A stretch of 30,431 nt of DNA from 70-18 sp041691815 (GTDB lineage: Bacteria; Pseudomonadota; Alphaproteobacteria; Acetobacterales; Acetobacteraceae), in the NCBI GenBank assembly GCA_041691815.1, contig JBEPTZ010000049.1, positions 1-30,431 of the forward strand, in the 5' to 3' direction. Under the pieces are notes generated by a model. That model did no database searches. It was not told the origin of the DNA and saw only the letters and a list, made by a program, of their open reading frames with translations. The position numbers were made by a program, and so were the translations under genes. Below are positions 8,790-17,138 of this stretch, in pieces. The number at the start of each line of letters is the position of its first letter. Within the stretch, counting starts at the first letter, position 1.

Positions 8790-11432
8790 TTATTTCTTTA
8801 TTGCCTTCCTGACCGCCTCCAACGCCTCGTTCGCCATCTCGCCGTGCGGTCCGCCGGCCTGCGCCATATCCGGCCGCCCGCCGCCGCCCTTGCCGCCTAC
8901 CGCGGCACTCGCCGCGCGCACCAAGTCTACCGCGCTGAGCCGCCCGGTGAGGTCGGCGGCCACCGCCACCACGATGCTGGCCTTGCCCTCGGCGGTGGAG
9001 ACCAGCGCCACCACGCCGCCGTCCTGCTGCTTGAGGATCGCCTCGGCCAGTCCCTTCAGGTCGCGCGCCGGCACCTCGCCGAGGTTGCGCGCCGCCAGCT
9101 TCACGCCGCCGATCTCCTCGGCCGCCGCCGCGCTGGCGCCGGTTGCCAGCTTCTTCTGCAACTCCGCCACCTGATGCTCCAGCCGCCGCCGCTCCCCCAC
9201 CAGGGCGGCGACCCGCTCCGGCACGTCGGCCGCACTCACCTTCAGCGCCCCCGCCGCCTCGGCCAGCAGCCGGTCGTGCTCGGCGATCGCCGCCAGCGCC
9301 GCGGCGCCGCACACCGCCTCGATCCGCCGCACCCCGGCGCTGACCGCACTCTCGCCGGTAATCCGCAGCAGCCCGATATCGCCAGTCCGCCGCACATGCG
9401 TGCCGCCGCACAGCTCGATCGACCACGCCCCTTTGTTGCCATCGGCACCCCCCATCGACACGACGCGCACCTCCTCGCCGTATTTCTCGCCGAACAGCGC
9501 CATCGCCCCCTCGGCCACCGCCGCGTCGGGGGTCATCAGCCGCGTCCGCACTTCGGAGTTGTCGCGGATGCGGGCATTCACCACCGCCTCCACCCAGGCC
9601 AGGTCGGCATGCCCGATCGGCGTCGGTTGCGACACGTCGAAGCGCAGCCGGTCCGGCGCGTTCAGGCTGCCCTTCTGCTGAACATGCGTGCCCAGCCGCC
9701 GCCGCAGCGCCTCGTGCAGCAGATGCGTCGCCGAGTGATGCGCGCGGATCGCGCTGCGCCGCTCATGCTCCACCACCGCCACCACCGGGCGGCCGAGTTC
9801 GGCCACCCCCTCCACCACCCGCCCCAGATGCACGAACACCGCGCCGAGCTTCTTCTGGGTGTCGTGGATATCGATCCGCAATCCCGGCCCGGAGATCACC
9901 CCGGTATCGCCCACCTGGCCGCCGCTCTCGCCATAGAACGGCGTCTGGTTCAGCACCACCGCCACCTCGCTGCCGGCCTCGGCCCGCGCCACCGGCCTGC
10001 CATCCACCAGCAGCGCGGTGATCTCGCCCTCGGCCGATTCAGTGGAATATCCCAGAAACTCAGTGGCTCCGAGCTTCTCCTTCAGGTCGAACCAGACCTG
10101 CTCGGTGCCGACGTCGCCGCTGCCCGCCCAGGCCGCCCGCGCCCGCTGCCGCTGTGCGGTCATCTCGGCGTCGAACGTCGCCACGTCCACCGTCATGCCC
10201 TGCTCGCGCAGTACGTCCTGCGTCAGGTCGAGCGGGAAGCCGAAGGTGTCGTACAGCTTGAACGCCACATCGCCAGCCAGCACCCGGCCCGCCCCGCGCC
10301 CGTGCTGCTCCAACTCGTCCTCCAGCAACTCCAGCCCGCGCCCCAGCAGCGCCTTGAACCTGGTCTCCTCCAGCCGCAGCGTCTCGATCTCCAGCGCCTC
10401 GGCGCGCACGATCTCCGGGTAGGCGGCGCCCATCTGCCGCACCAGCGCCGGCACCAACCGGGGCATCAGCGGCTCCCTGGCGCCGACCATATGCGCATGC
10501 CGCATCGCCCGCCGCATGATCCGCCGCAGCACATAGCCGCGCCCCTCATTGGACGGCAGCACCCCGTCGGCCAGCAGGAACACCGTGCTGCGCAGATGGT
10601 CGGCGATCACCCGATGGCTGGTCTTGAATGGCCCATCCGGGTCGGTGCCGGTGGCATCGGCGCTGGCCACCACCAGCGCCCGCAGCGTGTCGGTGTCGTA
10701 GTTGTCGTGCTTGCCCTGCAATATCGCGGCAAACCGCTCCAACCCCATGCCGGTGTCGATCGACGGCCGCGGCAGCGGGCTGCGGGTGCCGGGCGGCCCC
10801 TCCTCGTACTGCATGAACACCAGGTTCCAGATTTCGACGAACCGGTCGCCATCCTCATCGGCGCTGCCGGGCGGCCCGCCGGCGATCTTGTCGCCATGGT
10901 CGTAGAAAATCTCGCTGCACGGCCCGCACGGCCCGGTATCGCCCATCCGCCAGAAATTCGCCGAGGTCGGGATGCGGATGATCCGCTCTTCCGGCAGCCC
11001 GGCGATCTTCTTCCACAGCACCGCGGCATCCTCGTCCTCGGCGTAGACGGTCACCAGCAACCGATCCTTGGCCAGCCCGAAATCGCGGGTCAGCAAGGTC
11101 CAGGCATGAAAGATCGCCTGGTCCTTGAAGTAGTCGCCAAACGAGAAATTGCCCAGCATCTCGAAAAAGGTATGATGCCGCGCGGTATAGCCGACGTTAT
11201 CCAGATCGTTATGCTTGCCGCCGGCCCGCACCGATTTCTGCGCCGAAGTCGCCCGCGAATACGGCCGCGTCTCCTGCCCGGTGAACACGTTCTTGAACTG
11301 CACCATACCCGAATTGACGAACATCAGCGTCGGGTCGTTGCGCGGCACCAGCGGGCTGCTCGGCACCACGGTATGGTCGTTGCGGGCGAAATAATCGAGG
11401 AAGGTAGCGCGAATGTCGTTACTGCTGGTCAT
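8790..11432 (-). CDS. alaS: Alanine--tRNA ligase
   Basis: This enzyme charges tRNA-Ala with alanine and also edits mischarged Ser/Gly. The 880-residue length is normal. The class II catalytic core spans residues 1 to about 240, with FVNSGMVQFKN, ARHHTFFEMLGNFSFGDYFK (motif 1/2 region) and IDTGMGLERFAAILQG (motif 3). The tRNA-recognition helices follow. The editing domain carries the zinc set His566-x3-His570 (HHSATH) and Cys675-x3-His679 (CGGTH). The C-terminal DHHA1 domain ends with GGKGGGGRPDMAQAGG. It is preceded by an 86-bp gap and ends against a composite repeat. In many Alphaproteobacteria alaS sits beside recA; here five other genes lie between. Confidence 0.98.
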   Translation of the reverse strand: MTSSNDIRATFLDYFARNDHTVVPSSPLVPRNDPTLMFVNSGMVQFKNVFTGQETRPYSRATSAQKSVRAGGKHNDLDNVGYTARHHTFFEMLGNFSFGDYFKDQAIFHAWTLLTRDFGLAKDRLLVTVYAEDEDAAVLWKKIAGLPEERIIRIPTSANFWRMGDTGPCGPCSEIFYDHGDKIAGGPPGSADEDGDRFVEIWNLVFMQYEEGPPGTRSPLPRPSIDTGMGLERFAAILQGKHDNYDTDTLRALVVASADATGTDPDGPFKTSHRVIADHLRSTVFLLADGVLPSNEGRGYVLRRIMRRAMRHAHMVGAREPLMPRLVPALVRQMGAAYPEIVRAEALEIETLRLEETRFKALLGRGLELLEDELEQHGRGAGRVLAGDVAFKLYDTFGFPLDLTQDVLREQGMTVDVATFDAEMTAQRQRARAAWAGSGDVGTEQVWFDLKEKLGATEFLGYSTESAEGEITALLVDGRPVARAEAGSEVAVVLNQTPFYGESGGQVGDTGVISGPGLRIDIHDTQKKLGAVFVHLGRVVEGVAELGRPVVAVVEHERRSAIRAHHSATHLLHEALRRRLGTHVQQKGSLNAPDRLRFDVSQPTPIGHADLAWVEAVVNARIRDNSEVRTRLMTPDAAVAEGAMALFGEKYGEEVRVVSMGGADGNKGAWSIELCGGTHVRRTGDIGLLRITGESAVSAGVRRIEAVCGAAALAAIAEHDRLLAEAAGALKVSAADVPERVAALVGERRRLEHQVAELQKKLATGASAAAAEEIGGVKLAARNLGEVPARDLKGLAEAILKQQDGGVVALVSTAEGKASIVVAVAADLTGRLSAVDLVRAASAAVGGKGGGGRPDMAQAGGPHGEMANEALEAVRKAIKK

Positions 11433-11518
11433 GTCCGGCCTGGCGGTTGGGTGGTAAAATCAGGGGCAAGTGACGTAACCCACAAGCCGCCCGCTGTCAC
11501 GCGTCGCCGCCCGGCGCG

Positions 11519-11869
11519 CTACGCCTCCGCCACCAGCACCGCCAGCCGCTTCGGCGCCACCAGCCGGTAGCTGCGCGCCACCAGCCCCGCCACCTCGTCC
11601 CAGTCCGGCGCCGGCTCCAGCATCACCCCCACCCAGCCCTTCGGCCCGACATAGGGCGGCACGAAAAACCGCTCGGGGTCGGCGGCCACCAGCACCTCCT
11701 GGCTCCCCTTCGGTGCCTTCAGCCACACCGCCCACCGCCCGTCCCGCTCACGCGGCATGGCGAAGATCTTATCCTGCACCCGAAAGGTCGGCCGCTCCCA
11801 GGTCTCCCGCTCCTCCGCCTGCGGCAGTGCCAGGCAGAGTTTCCGCAGCCGCGCGATCGCCCCTACCAT
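11519..11869 (-). CDS. MmcQ/YjbR-family protein
   Basis: This is a small protein of 116 residues. It has the family pattern LCLALPQAEERETWERPTFRVQDKIFAM near the start, then WAVWLKAP, RFFVPPYVGPKGWVGVML and the helix EVAGLVARSYRLVAPKRL at the end. Members have a CyaY-like fold related to DNA-binding proteins, and their cellular role is not settled. The ATG at 11869 overlaps the end of the CoA-transferase gene by 7 bases, so it is likely the last gene of the amidase/CoA-transferase operon. It lies 86 bp upstream of alaS. Confidence 0.85.
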   Translation of the reverse strand: MVGAIARLRKLCLALPQAEERETWERPTFRVQDKIFAMPRERDGRWAVWLKAPKGSQEVLVAADPERFFVPPYVGPKGWVGVMLEPAPDWDEVAGLVARSYRLVAPKRLAVLVAEA

Positions 11870-13245
11870 GACGCGGAGTAGCTCCCCAGCAGCCGCGCCG
11901 GCAGCGCCCAATGCGCCGGTGTGGCGGAGAGTACCGCGGCATGCCGCACCGCCCGCATCCGCCCGAAATCGCTGTCCGACTCCTCCAGCAGATCGGCGAT
12001 TGCATCCTGCCCCGGATCGACCGCCGCCAGCCCATCGGCCAGCCGCCCGAGCCGCCGCAGCCAATGCCCGGTACCCGCCAGCGACACAAGAACGCGCCAA
12101 CTGCCGCCCTCCTCCGCCCGCCGCAGCAGCGCCGCCATCGCCCCCAGCGCCAGCAGATACCCCGAAGCATGGTCCAGCGCCTGGCACGGCAGCGCCTTCG
12201 GCGTCTCGCTGCCCGCCGCCTCAGCCTCGGCATCGTTGAACCCGGTCGCCACCTGCACCAGGCTGTCGAACCCCCGCTTCCCGCCCCAAGGCCCCTCCTC
12301 GCCATAGGCCGACAGGCTCGCATAGACGATCCCCGGCCGCAGCGCCGCCAGCGCCGCCGCCCCGAAGCCCAAACGCTCCAACGCGCCATGCCGGTACGAT
12401 AGCAGCAACACATCCGCCCCCGCCGCCAGTTCGCGCAGCCGCGCCGCACCCGCCGCCGATTTCAAATCCAGCAGCGCCGGCCGCTTGCCGCGATTGGTGT
12501 CGGGCAGCAGCACATCCATGTTCGGCACGCCGGGCCCGGTGATATGCAGCACATCGGCGCCGTGCGCGGCCAGGGTGCGCCCGGCCACCGGCCCGGCGAT
12601 CACCCGCGTCAGTTCCAGCACCCGCACCCCCGAGAGCGGCCGCGACGGGTCGGGCCGGAACGGTTCGGGCGCCGCATCGCCGATCCGCTCGATACGCAAC
12701 GGGCTCATTCCCCGCATGGAAAGTGCATGCGAATGCACATCCCACGCGGGAAAGCTCCGCAACGCCGCCACGCACATCCCCGCGGCCGTCGCTTTTGTCT
12801 CGAAATCGACCGCTTTTTCCCGCAACAGCGCGTTTTTGACCGCCTCCCGCGCGTCCGCACAGCCCAGCAGACGCACCAGTCCGGCGCGATGATGCGGAAA
12901 ATTGGTGTGCAGCCGCACCCAGCCATCGGCGGTACGATACACCCCGGCCAGCGCATCCCAGGTCTCCCCCGGCGGCTGCCCATCCAGCCGCAGATACCGC
13001 TCGCTGCGGAACTCGGCCGCCGCCGCGCGCATATCCACCGCCACCGTCTGCGCCGTGCCAGTGCGCCGCCGCCAGATTTCGGCCGCCGCCAACCCGGCCG
13101 CGCCGATCGCCGCCTGCGCCGCCGCATCCACCCGGAAGCTAGATGGCAGCACCGGCTCCGCGCCCGAAAGCATCAACGAATCCAGCAGATTGGCCGGCAA
13201 CCCCGCCTCACCGAGCAACCCGCCGGCAATCTCCTTCGGCGTCAC
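11863..13245 (-). CDS. Class III (CaiB/BaiF-type) CoA-transferase with permuted motif order
   Basis: This 460-residue protein has class III CoA-transferase motifs in an unusual order. Residues about 43-190 look like the middle and C-terminal half of the family: WRRRTGTAQTVAVD, GVYRTADGWVRLHTN, then AAGMCVAALRSFPAWDVHSHA. Residues 204-376 look like the N-terminal Rossmann half: LSGVRVLELTRVIAGPVAGR, NRGKRPALLDLKS, GALERLGFG, YGEEGPWGGKRGFDSLVQ. The likely catalytic Asp is Asp358 in QALDHASGYLLALGAMAALL. The AALxxR...V-V segment thus occurs twice. The start is a GTG in a 4-base GTGA overlap with the amidase gene. The acyl-CoA substrate is unknown. A degraded fusion is an alternative reading, but the frame is intact. 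Confidence 0.85.
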   Translation of the reverse strand: MTPKEIAGGLLGEAGLPANLLDSLMLSGAEPVLPSSFRVDAAAQAAIGAAGLAAAEIWRRRTGTAQTVAVDMRAAAAEFRSERYLRLDGQPPGETWDALAGVYRTADGWVRLHTNFPHHRAGLVRLLGCADAREAVKNALLREKAVDFETKATAAGMCVAALRSFPAWDVHSHALSMRGMSPLRIERIGDAAPEPFRPDPSRPLSGVRVLELTRVIAGPVAGRTLAAHGADVLHITGPGVPNMDVLLPDTNRGKRPALLDLKSAAGAARLRELAAGADVLLLSYRHGALERLGFGAAALAALRPGIVYASLSAYGEEGPWGGKRGFDSLVQVATGFNDAEAEAAGSETPKALPCQALDHASGYLLALGAMAALLRRAEEGGSWRVLVSLAGTGHWLRRLGRLADGLAAVDPGQDAIADLLEESDSDFGRMRAVRHAAVLSATPAHWALPARLLGSYSASW

Positions 13246-14663
13246 TGTGCGGTCCTCGGATCGATCGGTGTGTCCAGCCCCAACGCCGCCTCCACCACCT
13301 CGCCGGCATCCAGCGCCAGATCCTCGCGGAACCGGCCGGCGACGATCTGCACCCCCAGCGGCACGCCCCCATGCAACCCGACCGGCACCGCCACGCAGGG
13401 CAGGCCGAGCATCGCCAGTTCCAGCAGCGGCCCTTGCTCGGCAACCATCCGGCCGGCGGTCGCCGCGTCGATCAGGTCATGGTCCTGGGGATACGCCAGC
13501 GCCGCCGAAATCGGCAGCACGATCAGTGGATTATCCTGCAAAAACAACTGCCAACGGTGTAACAACAACTCCCGCTGCGCCAACGCCCGCAGCGCCGCCG
13601 CAGGGTCCGGCGGCGGGTTGCTCTCTCGCCACAACTGCATCGAGCGCCTGATCCCGGCATCGCCATGCGCCTCGGCCAGCGGCCCCAGCCCGCTCATCAG
13701 GTCCGGCATCGCCAGCAGCATCCACAGCGCCGCCGCTTCGCCCAGGTTCGGCGGCTCGATCTCCTCCACCGCATAGCCGGACGCCGCCAGCGCCCGGCCG
13801 GCGGCGCGCAAGCCCTCGGCAATGGCGGGATGGATTGTCACACCCGGCCAATGGGTTACCAACGCCACCCGGATCGGCCCGGCCAGCTTTGGGCCGCGCA
13901 ACGGCATGTCCAGGCTGCGCGGGTCGAGCGGGTGGAAGCCGGCCATCGCCTCCAGCCCCAGCCGCAGATCGCGCACCCGCCGCGCCATCGGCCCCTGCAC
14001 CGCCATCAGTTGCGAGGCGATCGGCCGCGCGCCCGGACTGCTCGGGTTCCACGCCGGCACCCGGCCATGCGTCGGCTTCAGCCCGGCGATGCCGCAGCAA
14101 TAGGCCGGGTAGCGGATCGAACCGCCGATGTCATTGCCGTGGCCGATCGGCCCGATGCCGGCCGCAATCGCCGCCCCGGCACCGCCGGAGGAACCGCCAG
14201 GGGTCAGCCTTGCATTCCACGGGTTCAGCGTTCTGCCGTGCAAGTCATTGTTCGTAAACCATCGCATCGAGAACGCAGGCGCGTTGGTGCGCCCCACCAC
14301 AATCGCCCCGGCGCGCTTCATATGGGCGATCACCGGGTTGTCCTCGGTGGCAATATTATCCTTATAGGCCACCACCCCATTATCGCTGGGCAGCCCGGCC
14401 TGGTCGGTGTTGCACTTGGTCGTCACCGGCACGCCATGCAGCACCCCGGTGGCCTCACCGCGCGCCAGCTTCGCATCGGCGGCATCAGCCTCGGCCAGCG
14501 CCGCCTCGTGCAACGGCAGCACCACCGCATTGATCGCCGGATTCACCCGGTCCATCCGCCCCAGCACCGCCTGCACCGCCTCCCGCGCCGAGACCCGCCG
14601 GGTGCGGATCAGTGCCGCGAGTTCCACCGCATCGAGGCGCCAGAGGTCGGGGGAAGAGGTCAT
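13242..14663 (-). CDS. Amidase (amidase signature family)
   Basis: This 473-residue amidase-signature hydrolase has a Ser-cisSer-Lys triad that is visible and complete: Lys83 in VPVTTKCNTD, cis-Ser158 in TPGGSSGGAGAAIAAG, and the nucleophile Ser182 in GNDIGGSIRYPA. The C-terminal GLPCVAVPVGLHGGVPLGVQ is also typical. No signal peptide is seen, so it is probably cytosolic. The ATG at 14663 has GGAG 8 bases upstream. It starts an overlapping operon with the CoA-transferase and YjbR-like gene, suggesting that an amide is hydrolysed to an acid that is then activated to its CoA ester (inference). GatA is unlikely because gatB and gatC are absent here. Confidence 0.92.
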   Translation of the reverse strand: MTSSPDLWRLDAVELAALIRTRRVSAREAVQAVLGRMDRVNPAINAVVLPLHEAALAEADAADAKLARGEATGVLHGVPVTTKCNTDQAGLPSDNGVVAYKDNIATEDNPVIAHMKRAGAIVVGRTNAPAFSMRWFTNNDLHGRTLNPWNARLTPGGSSGGAGAAIAAGIGPIGHGNDIGGSIRYPAYCCGIAGLKPTHGRVPAWNPSSPGARPIASQLMAVQGPMARRVRDLRLGLEAMAGFHPLDPRSLDMPLRGPKLAGPIRVALVTHWPGVTIHPAIAEGLRAAGRALAASGYAVEEIEPPNLGEAAALWMLLAMPDLMSGLGPLAEAHGDAGIRRSMQLWRESNPPPDPAAALRALAQRELLLHRWQLFLQDNPLIVLPISAALAYPQDHDLIDAATAGRMVAEQGPLLELAMLGLPCVAVPVGLHGGVPLGVQIVAGRFREDLALDAGEVVEAALGLDTPIDPRTAQ

Positions 14664-14689
14664 GGCATGGCTCCGTCAGGAAGGAAGAA

Positions 14690-14812
14690 GTTCTTTTTTG
14701 AAAAAAAGAACCAAAAAACTTTATCCGCCTTGCAACAGCGGAGGCGCGGAGACTCCGGAGTCTCCAAAATGGATGAAAAGTTTTTTTGCTTCTTTTTGTT
14801 CACAAAAAGAAG
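14690..14812. repeat. Composite intergenic hairpin element, copy D
   Basis: Full 123-bp copy. The left hairpin is at 14690-14711 (10-bp arms GTTCTTTTTT / AAAAAAGAAC, loop GA) followed by CAAAAAAC. The shared block CCGCCTTGCAAC follows, then a perfect 18-bp palindrome at 14748-14765 (GGAGACTCCGGAGTCTCC), then ATGGATGAAAAG-T7. The right hairpin is at 14789-14812. It fills the space between the hydratase stop (14821) and the amidase start (14663), both on the minus strand, and so may separate these two transcripts. Confidence 0.85.
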
Positions 14813-14820
14813 ACCTTCCT

Positions 14821-15600
14821 TCATTCGAATCTTGCTGTGACTGTCCCGAACGGCGCAAACTGCGACTCCACCTGATCCCCCTGCGCGATCGGGTATTGCT
14901 TGGTGAAACTGCCGGACATGATCAGGCTGCCGGCGTCCAGGCTGCGGCCGAATTCGGCCAGTTTGTTGGCCAGCCATTGCACCGACAGCATGGCCCCCTG
15001 CCCCATCACCTCTGCGCCGGAGGCGGTCTCGCGGGGTTCGCCGTTGACCAGCACGGTGACGCTGGCGGTGGAGAAGTCGTGGTTGGTGGTGGTGAGGGCG
15101 ATTTCGGGGCCGGTGACGAAGGCTTTCTGCTGGGCGTTGTCGGCCATCGACAGCGGCAGGTCGGCGGCGAAATCGCCGCGCTTTTCAACGATTTCCAGTG
15201 CCGGGGCGGCGTGCGTGACGGCGGCGGTGGCCTGGGCCAGGGTGATGCCGGGGCCGCGCAGCGTGGTGCCGATGCGCAGGCAGAGTTCGTTCTCGAAGCC
15301 GGGGGCGATCAGCTCGGCGAAGCGGAAGCGGTGGCCGCTGGGGCGCTGGCCGCTGGCCAGCAGGAAGCCGAAGCAGGGCTCGTGGACCTTCTGCTGGATG
15401 CGCATGGCGGCGGCGGTGAGGCCGACCTTCCAGCCGACCTGGCGCTGGCCGGCGGCGAGGTAGAGGTCGAGCAGCGCCAGTTGGGCGCGATAGGCCTGCG
15501 GCAGGTCGAGTCGGCCCATCAGTGCGGTGGGCAGATAGCGGCCCTGCTGCATTTCGGCCCAGATGGTGGCGGCGACGTGCTGCGGATCGGGAGCGGGCAT
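14821..15600 (-). CDS. 2-keto-4-pentenoate hydratase-like (MhpD-type, FAH superfamily) enzyme
   Basis: This 259-residue enzyme of the FAH superfamily matches the MhpD/TesE/DmpH type, which hydrate 2-hydroxypenta-2,4-dienoates or decarboxylate 4-oxalocrotonate in aromatic meta-cleavage pathways. The marker GWKVGLTAAAMRIQ contains Lys58. The metal-binding acids match MhpD in spacing: Glu103 and Glu105 in FENELCLRIG, and Glu136 in APALEIVE. The C-terminal part has MGQGAMLSVQWLANKLAEFG and LDAGSLIMSGSFTK. AGGGGA precedes the ATG. No other meta-cleavage genes (dioxygenase, aldolase) are visible, so the substrate remains open. Confidence 0.88.
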   Translation of the reverse strand: MPAPDPQHVAATIWAEMQQGRYLPTALMGRLDLPQAYRAQLALLDLYLAAGQRQVGWKVGLTAAAMRIQQKVHEPCFGFLLASGQRPSGHRFRFAELIAPGFENELCLRIGTTLRGPGITLAQATAAVTHAAPALEIVEKRGDFAADLPLSMADNAQQKAFVTGPEIALTTTNHDFSTASVTVLVNGEPRETASGAEVMGQGAMLSVQWLANKLAEFGRSLDAGSLIMSGSFTKQYPIAQGDQVESQFAPFGTVTARFE

Positions 15601-15649
15601 GGCGGTTTCCCCTGTTGTTATAGGGTATGATTATTATGATTTATAACTA
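15601..15649 (-). promoter_or_regulatory. AT-rich promoter/operator region of the hydratase gene
   Basis: This 49-bp gap is strikingly AT-rich for this genome. It contains an inverted repeat GTTATA (15617-15622) / TATAAC (15642-15647), and just beyond it a perfect 16-bp palindrome CTATCAGCGCTGATAG at 15647-15662 that crosses the deaminase stop codon. On the minus strand CATAAT and TATAAC are candidate -10 sequences. These dyads could bind a local regulator; this is inferred, and no regulator gene is in the window. Confidence 0.4.
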
Positions 15650-16123
15650 TCAGCGCTGATAGGGCAGCGGCAGCAGGGTGGCGATTGGCAGCTTGAGCGG
15701 CGCGCCGTCCGGACCGGGGACGATCACCAGGGCGTCAGGCGCGTAGTCGGTGATCATCTCACGGCAGGCACCGCAGGGCGAGACGATGGCGATGTCGCGG
15801 CGGGCTTCGTCGGGTTTCGGGTGGCGGACGGCGACGGCGGTACGCAGGAACGGGCCGCCGGGCTGCACGCCGCCTTCCATGATGGCGCGGCCGAGGGCGA
15901 TCGCCTCGGCGCAGATCGACAGCCGGCCGACGGTGGCGCCGAGATGCACGCCGGTGAAGATGCGGCCGTCGCTGCTGCGCAGGGCGGCGGCGACGGTGTG
16001 CCAGAACGGGCGGTAATGCTGCTGCATTGCCGCCCGCGCCGCCGCGATCAGTTCGTCATCGAGGGAGTCTAAAGGCAGCGGATTCAAGATGTTATTCGGC
16101 CGCCTCGGTCTCGTCGTCATCAT
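15650..16123 (-). CDS. Cytidine/deoxycytidylate deaminase-like zinc hydrolase
   Basis: This zinc-dependent nucleoside-type deaminase has 157 residues from the ATG at 16123. The active-site pattern is complete: Cys71-Ala-Glu73 in SICAEAIALG and Pro116-Cys117-Gly-Ala-Cys120 in SPCGACREMI, giving three zinc Cys and the proton-shuttling Glu of the short CDA / blasticidin-S deaminase fold. The start is uncertain. ATGs at 16123 and 16120 overlap the recA end by about 30 bases with only a weak ribosome site, and a TTG at 16087 would avoid the overlap. It is the first gene after recA on the same strand and could be read through from it. Confidence 0.82.
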   Translation of the reverse strand: MMTTRPRRPNNILNPLPLDSLDDELIAAARAAMQQHYRPFWHTVAAALRSSDGRIFTGVHLGATVGRLSICAEAIALGRAIMEGGVQPGGPFLRTAVAVRHPKPDEARRDIAIVSPCGACREMITDYAPDALVIVPGPDGAPLKLPIATLLPLPYQR

Positions 16124-17138
16124 CTTTTTCGGGGGCCGCGAGCATCATGTTGGTGACCACGCCGGCCTGCTCGCGCACCTTGGCCTCGATTGCCGCGGCG
16201 GCGTCCTTGTGATCGCGCAGGTATTGCTTGGCGTTCTCGCGACCCTGGCCGATGCGGGTGCTGTCGTAGCTGAACCAAGCGCCGGATTTCTCCACCACGC
16301 CGGCTTTTACACCAAGATCAATGAGTTCCCCGACCTTGCTGATACCCTCGCCGAACATGATGTCGAACTCCACCTGGCGGAACGGTGGCGCCAGCTTGTT
16401 CTTCACCACCTTCACCCGCGTCGAGTTGCCGACCACCTGGTCGCGGTCTTTGATCGAGCCGGTGCGGCGGATTTCCATGCGCAGGGAAGCGTAGAATTTC
16501 AGCGCGTTGCCGCCCGTGGTGGTTTCCGGGTTGCCGAACATCACGCCGATCTTCATGCGGATCTGGTTGAGGAAGATCAGCATGGTCTTGCTGCGCGACA
16601 CGCTGCCGGTGATCTTGCGTAGCGCCTGGCTCATCAGCCGTGCGTGCAGGCCCATATGGCTGTCGCCCATCTCGCCTTCCAACTCGGCGCGCGGCACCAG
16701 GGCGGCGACGCTGTCGACCACCAGCACGTCGATGGCGCCGGAGCGGACCAGGGTGTCGGCGATTTCCAGCGCCTGCTCGCCGGCATCGGGCTGCGAGATC
16801 AGCAGGTTATCGACGTCGACGCCGAGCTTGCGGGCGTAGATCGGGTCCAGCGCGTGTTCGGCGTCGATGAAGGCACAGGTGCCGCCGAGTTTCTGCGCCT
16901 CGGCGATGGCGTGCAGCGCCAGCGTGGTCTTGCCGGAGCTTTCCGGGCCGTAGATTTCCATGATGCGGCCGCGCGGCAGGCCGCCAATGCCGAGCGCCAG
17001 GTCGAGCCCCAGCGAGCCGGACGGGATCACCTCGATCTGTTCGTCGCCGGCGCGGGCGCCCATCCGCATGATCGAGCCTTTGCCGAAGGCCCGGTCGATT
17101 TGCACCATCGCGGCTTCGAGGGCCTTGACTTTATCCAT
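16092..17138 (-). CDS. recA: Recombinase RecA
   Basis: RecA forms filaments on single-stranded DNA for strand exchange and triggers LexA self-cleavage. The protein has 348 residues from MDKVKALEAAMVQIDRAFGK. Walker A is GPESSGKTT (64-72), Walker B is VLVVDSVAALVP, loop L1 shows EGEMGDSHMGLHARLMSQAL, loop L2 has FLNQIRMKIGVMFGNPETTTGGNALKFY in two parts, and the tail is acidic (KDDDDETEAAE). I chose the ATG at 17138 over the ATG at 17144 because AGGAG then sits 6 bases upstream; further upstream ATGs lie in the leader. Two LexA-type boxes and a promoter lie about 215-265 bases upstream. Confidence 0.98.
   Translation of the reverse strand: MDKVKALEAAMVQIDRAFGKGSIMRMGARAGDEQIEVIPSGSLGLDLALGIGGLPRGRIMEIYGPESSGKTTLALHAIAEAQKLGGTCAFIDAEHALDPIYARKLGVDVDNLLISQPDAGEQALEIADTLVRSGAIDVLVVDSVAALVPRAELEGEMGDSHMGLHARLMSQALRKITGSVSRSKTMLIFLNQIRMKIGVMFGNPETTTGGNALKFYASLRMEIRRTGSIKDRDQVVGNSTRVKVVKNKLAPPFRQVEFDIMFGEGISKVGELIDLGVKAGVVEKSGAWFSYDSTRIGQGRENAKQYLRDHKDAAAAIEAKVREQAGVVTNMMLAAPEKDDDDETEAAE

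Noticed and set aside
8844..11570. Very long open frame on the strand opposite alaS (over 900 codons)
   Set aside because: It is a mirror of alaS caused by strong third-position GC bias; it is Arg/His/Pro/Gln-rich with no family motifs. The same applies to long opposite-strand frames at 3348-5192, 526-1905, 17717-19150, 24587-27271 and 26359-29298.
11863..13245. CoA-transferase as a frameshifted pseudogene
   Set aside because: The frame is open through 460 codons, key motifs and the catalytic Asp are intact, and start and stop overlap the neighbouring genes in the normal coupled way.
13242..14663. Amidase as GatA of the tRNA-dependent amidotransferase
   Set aside because: No gatB or gatC is next to it, and its neighbours are a CoA-transferase and a hydratase; the general amidase-signature call is safer.
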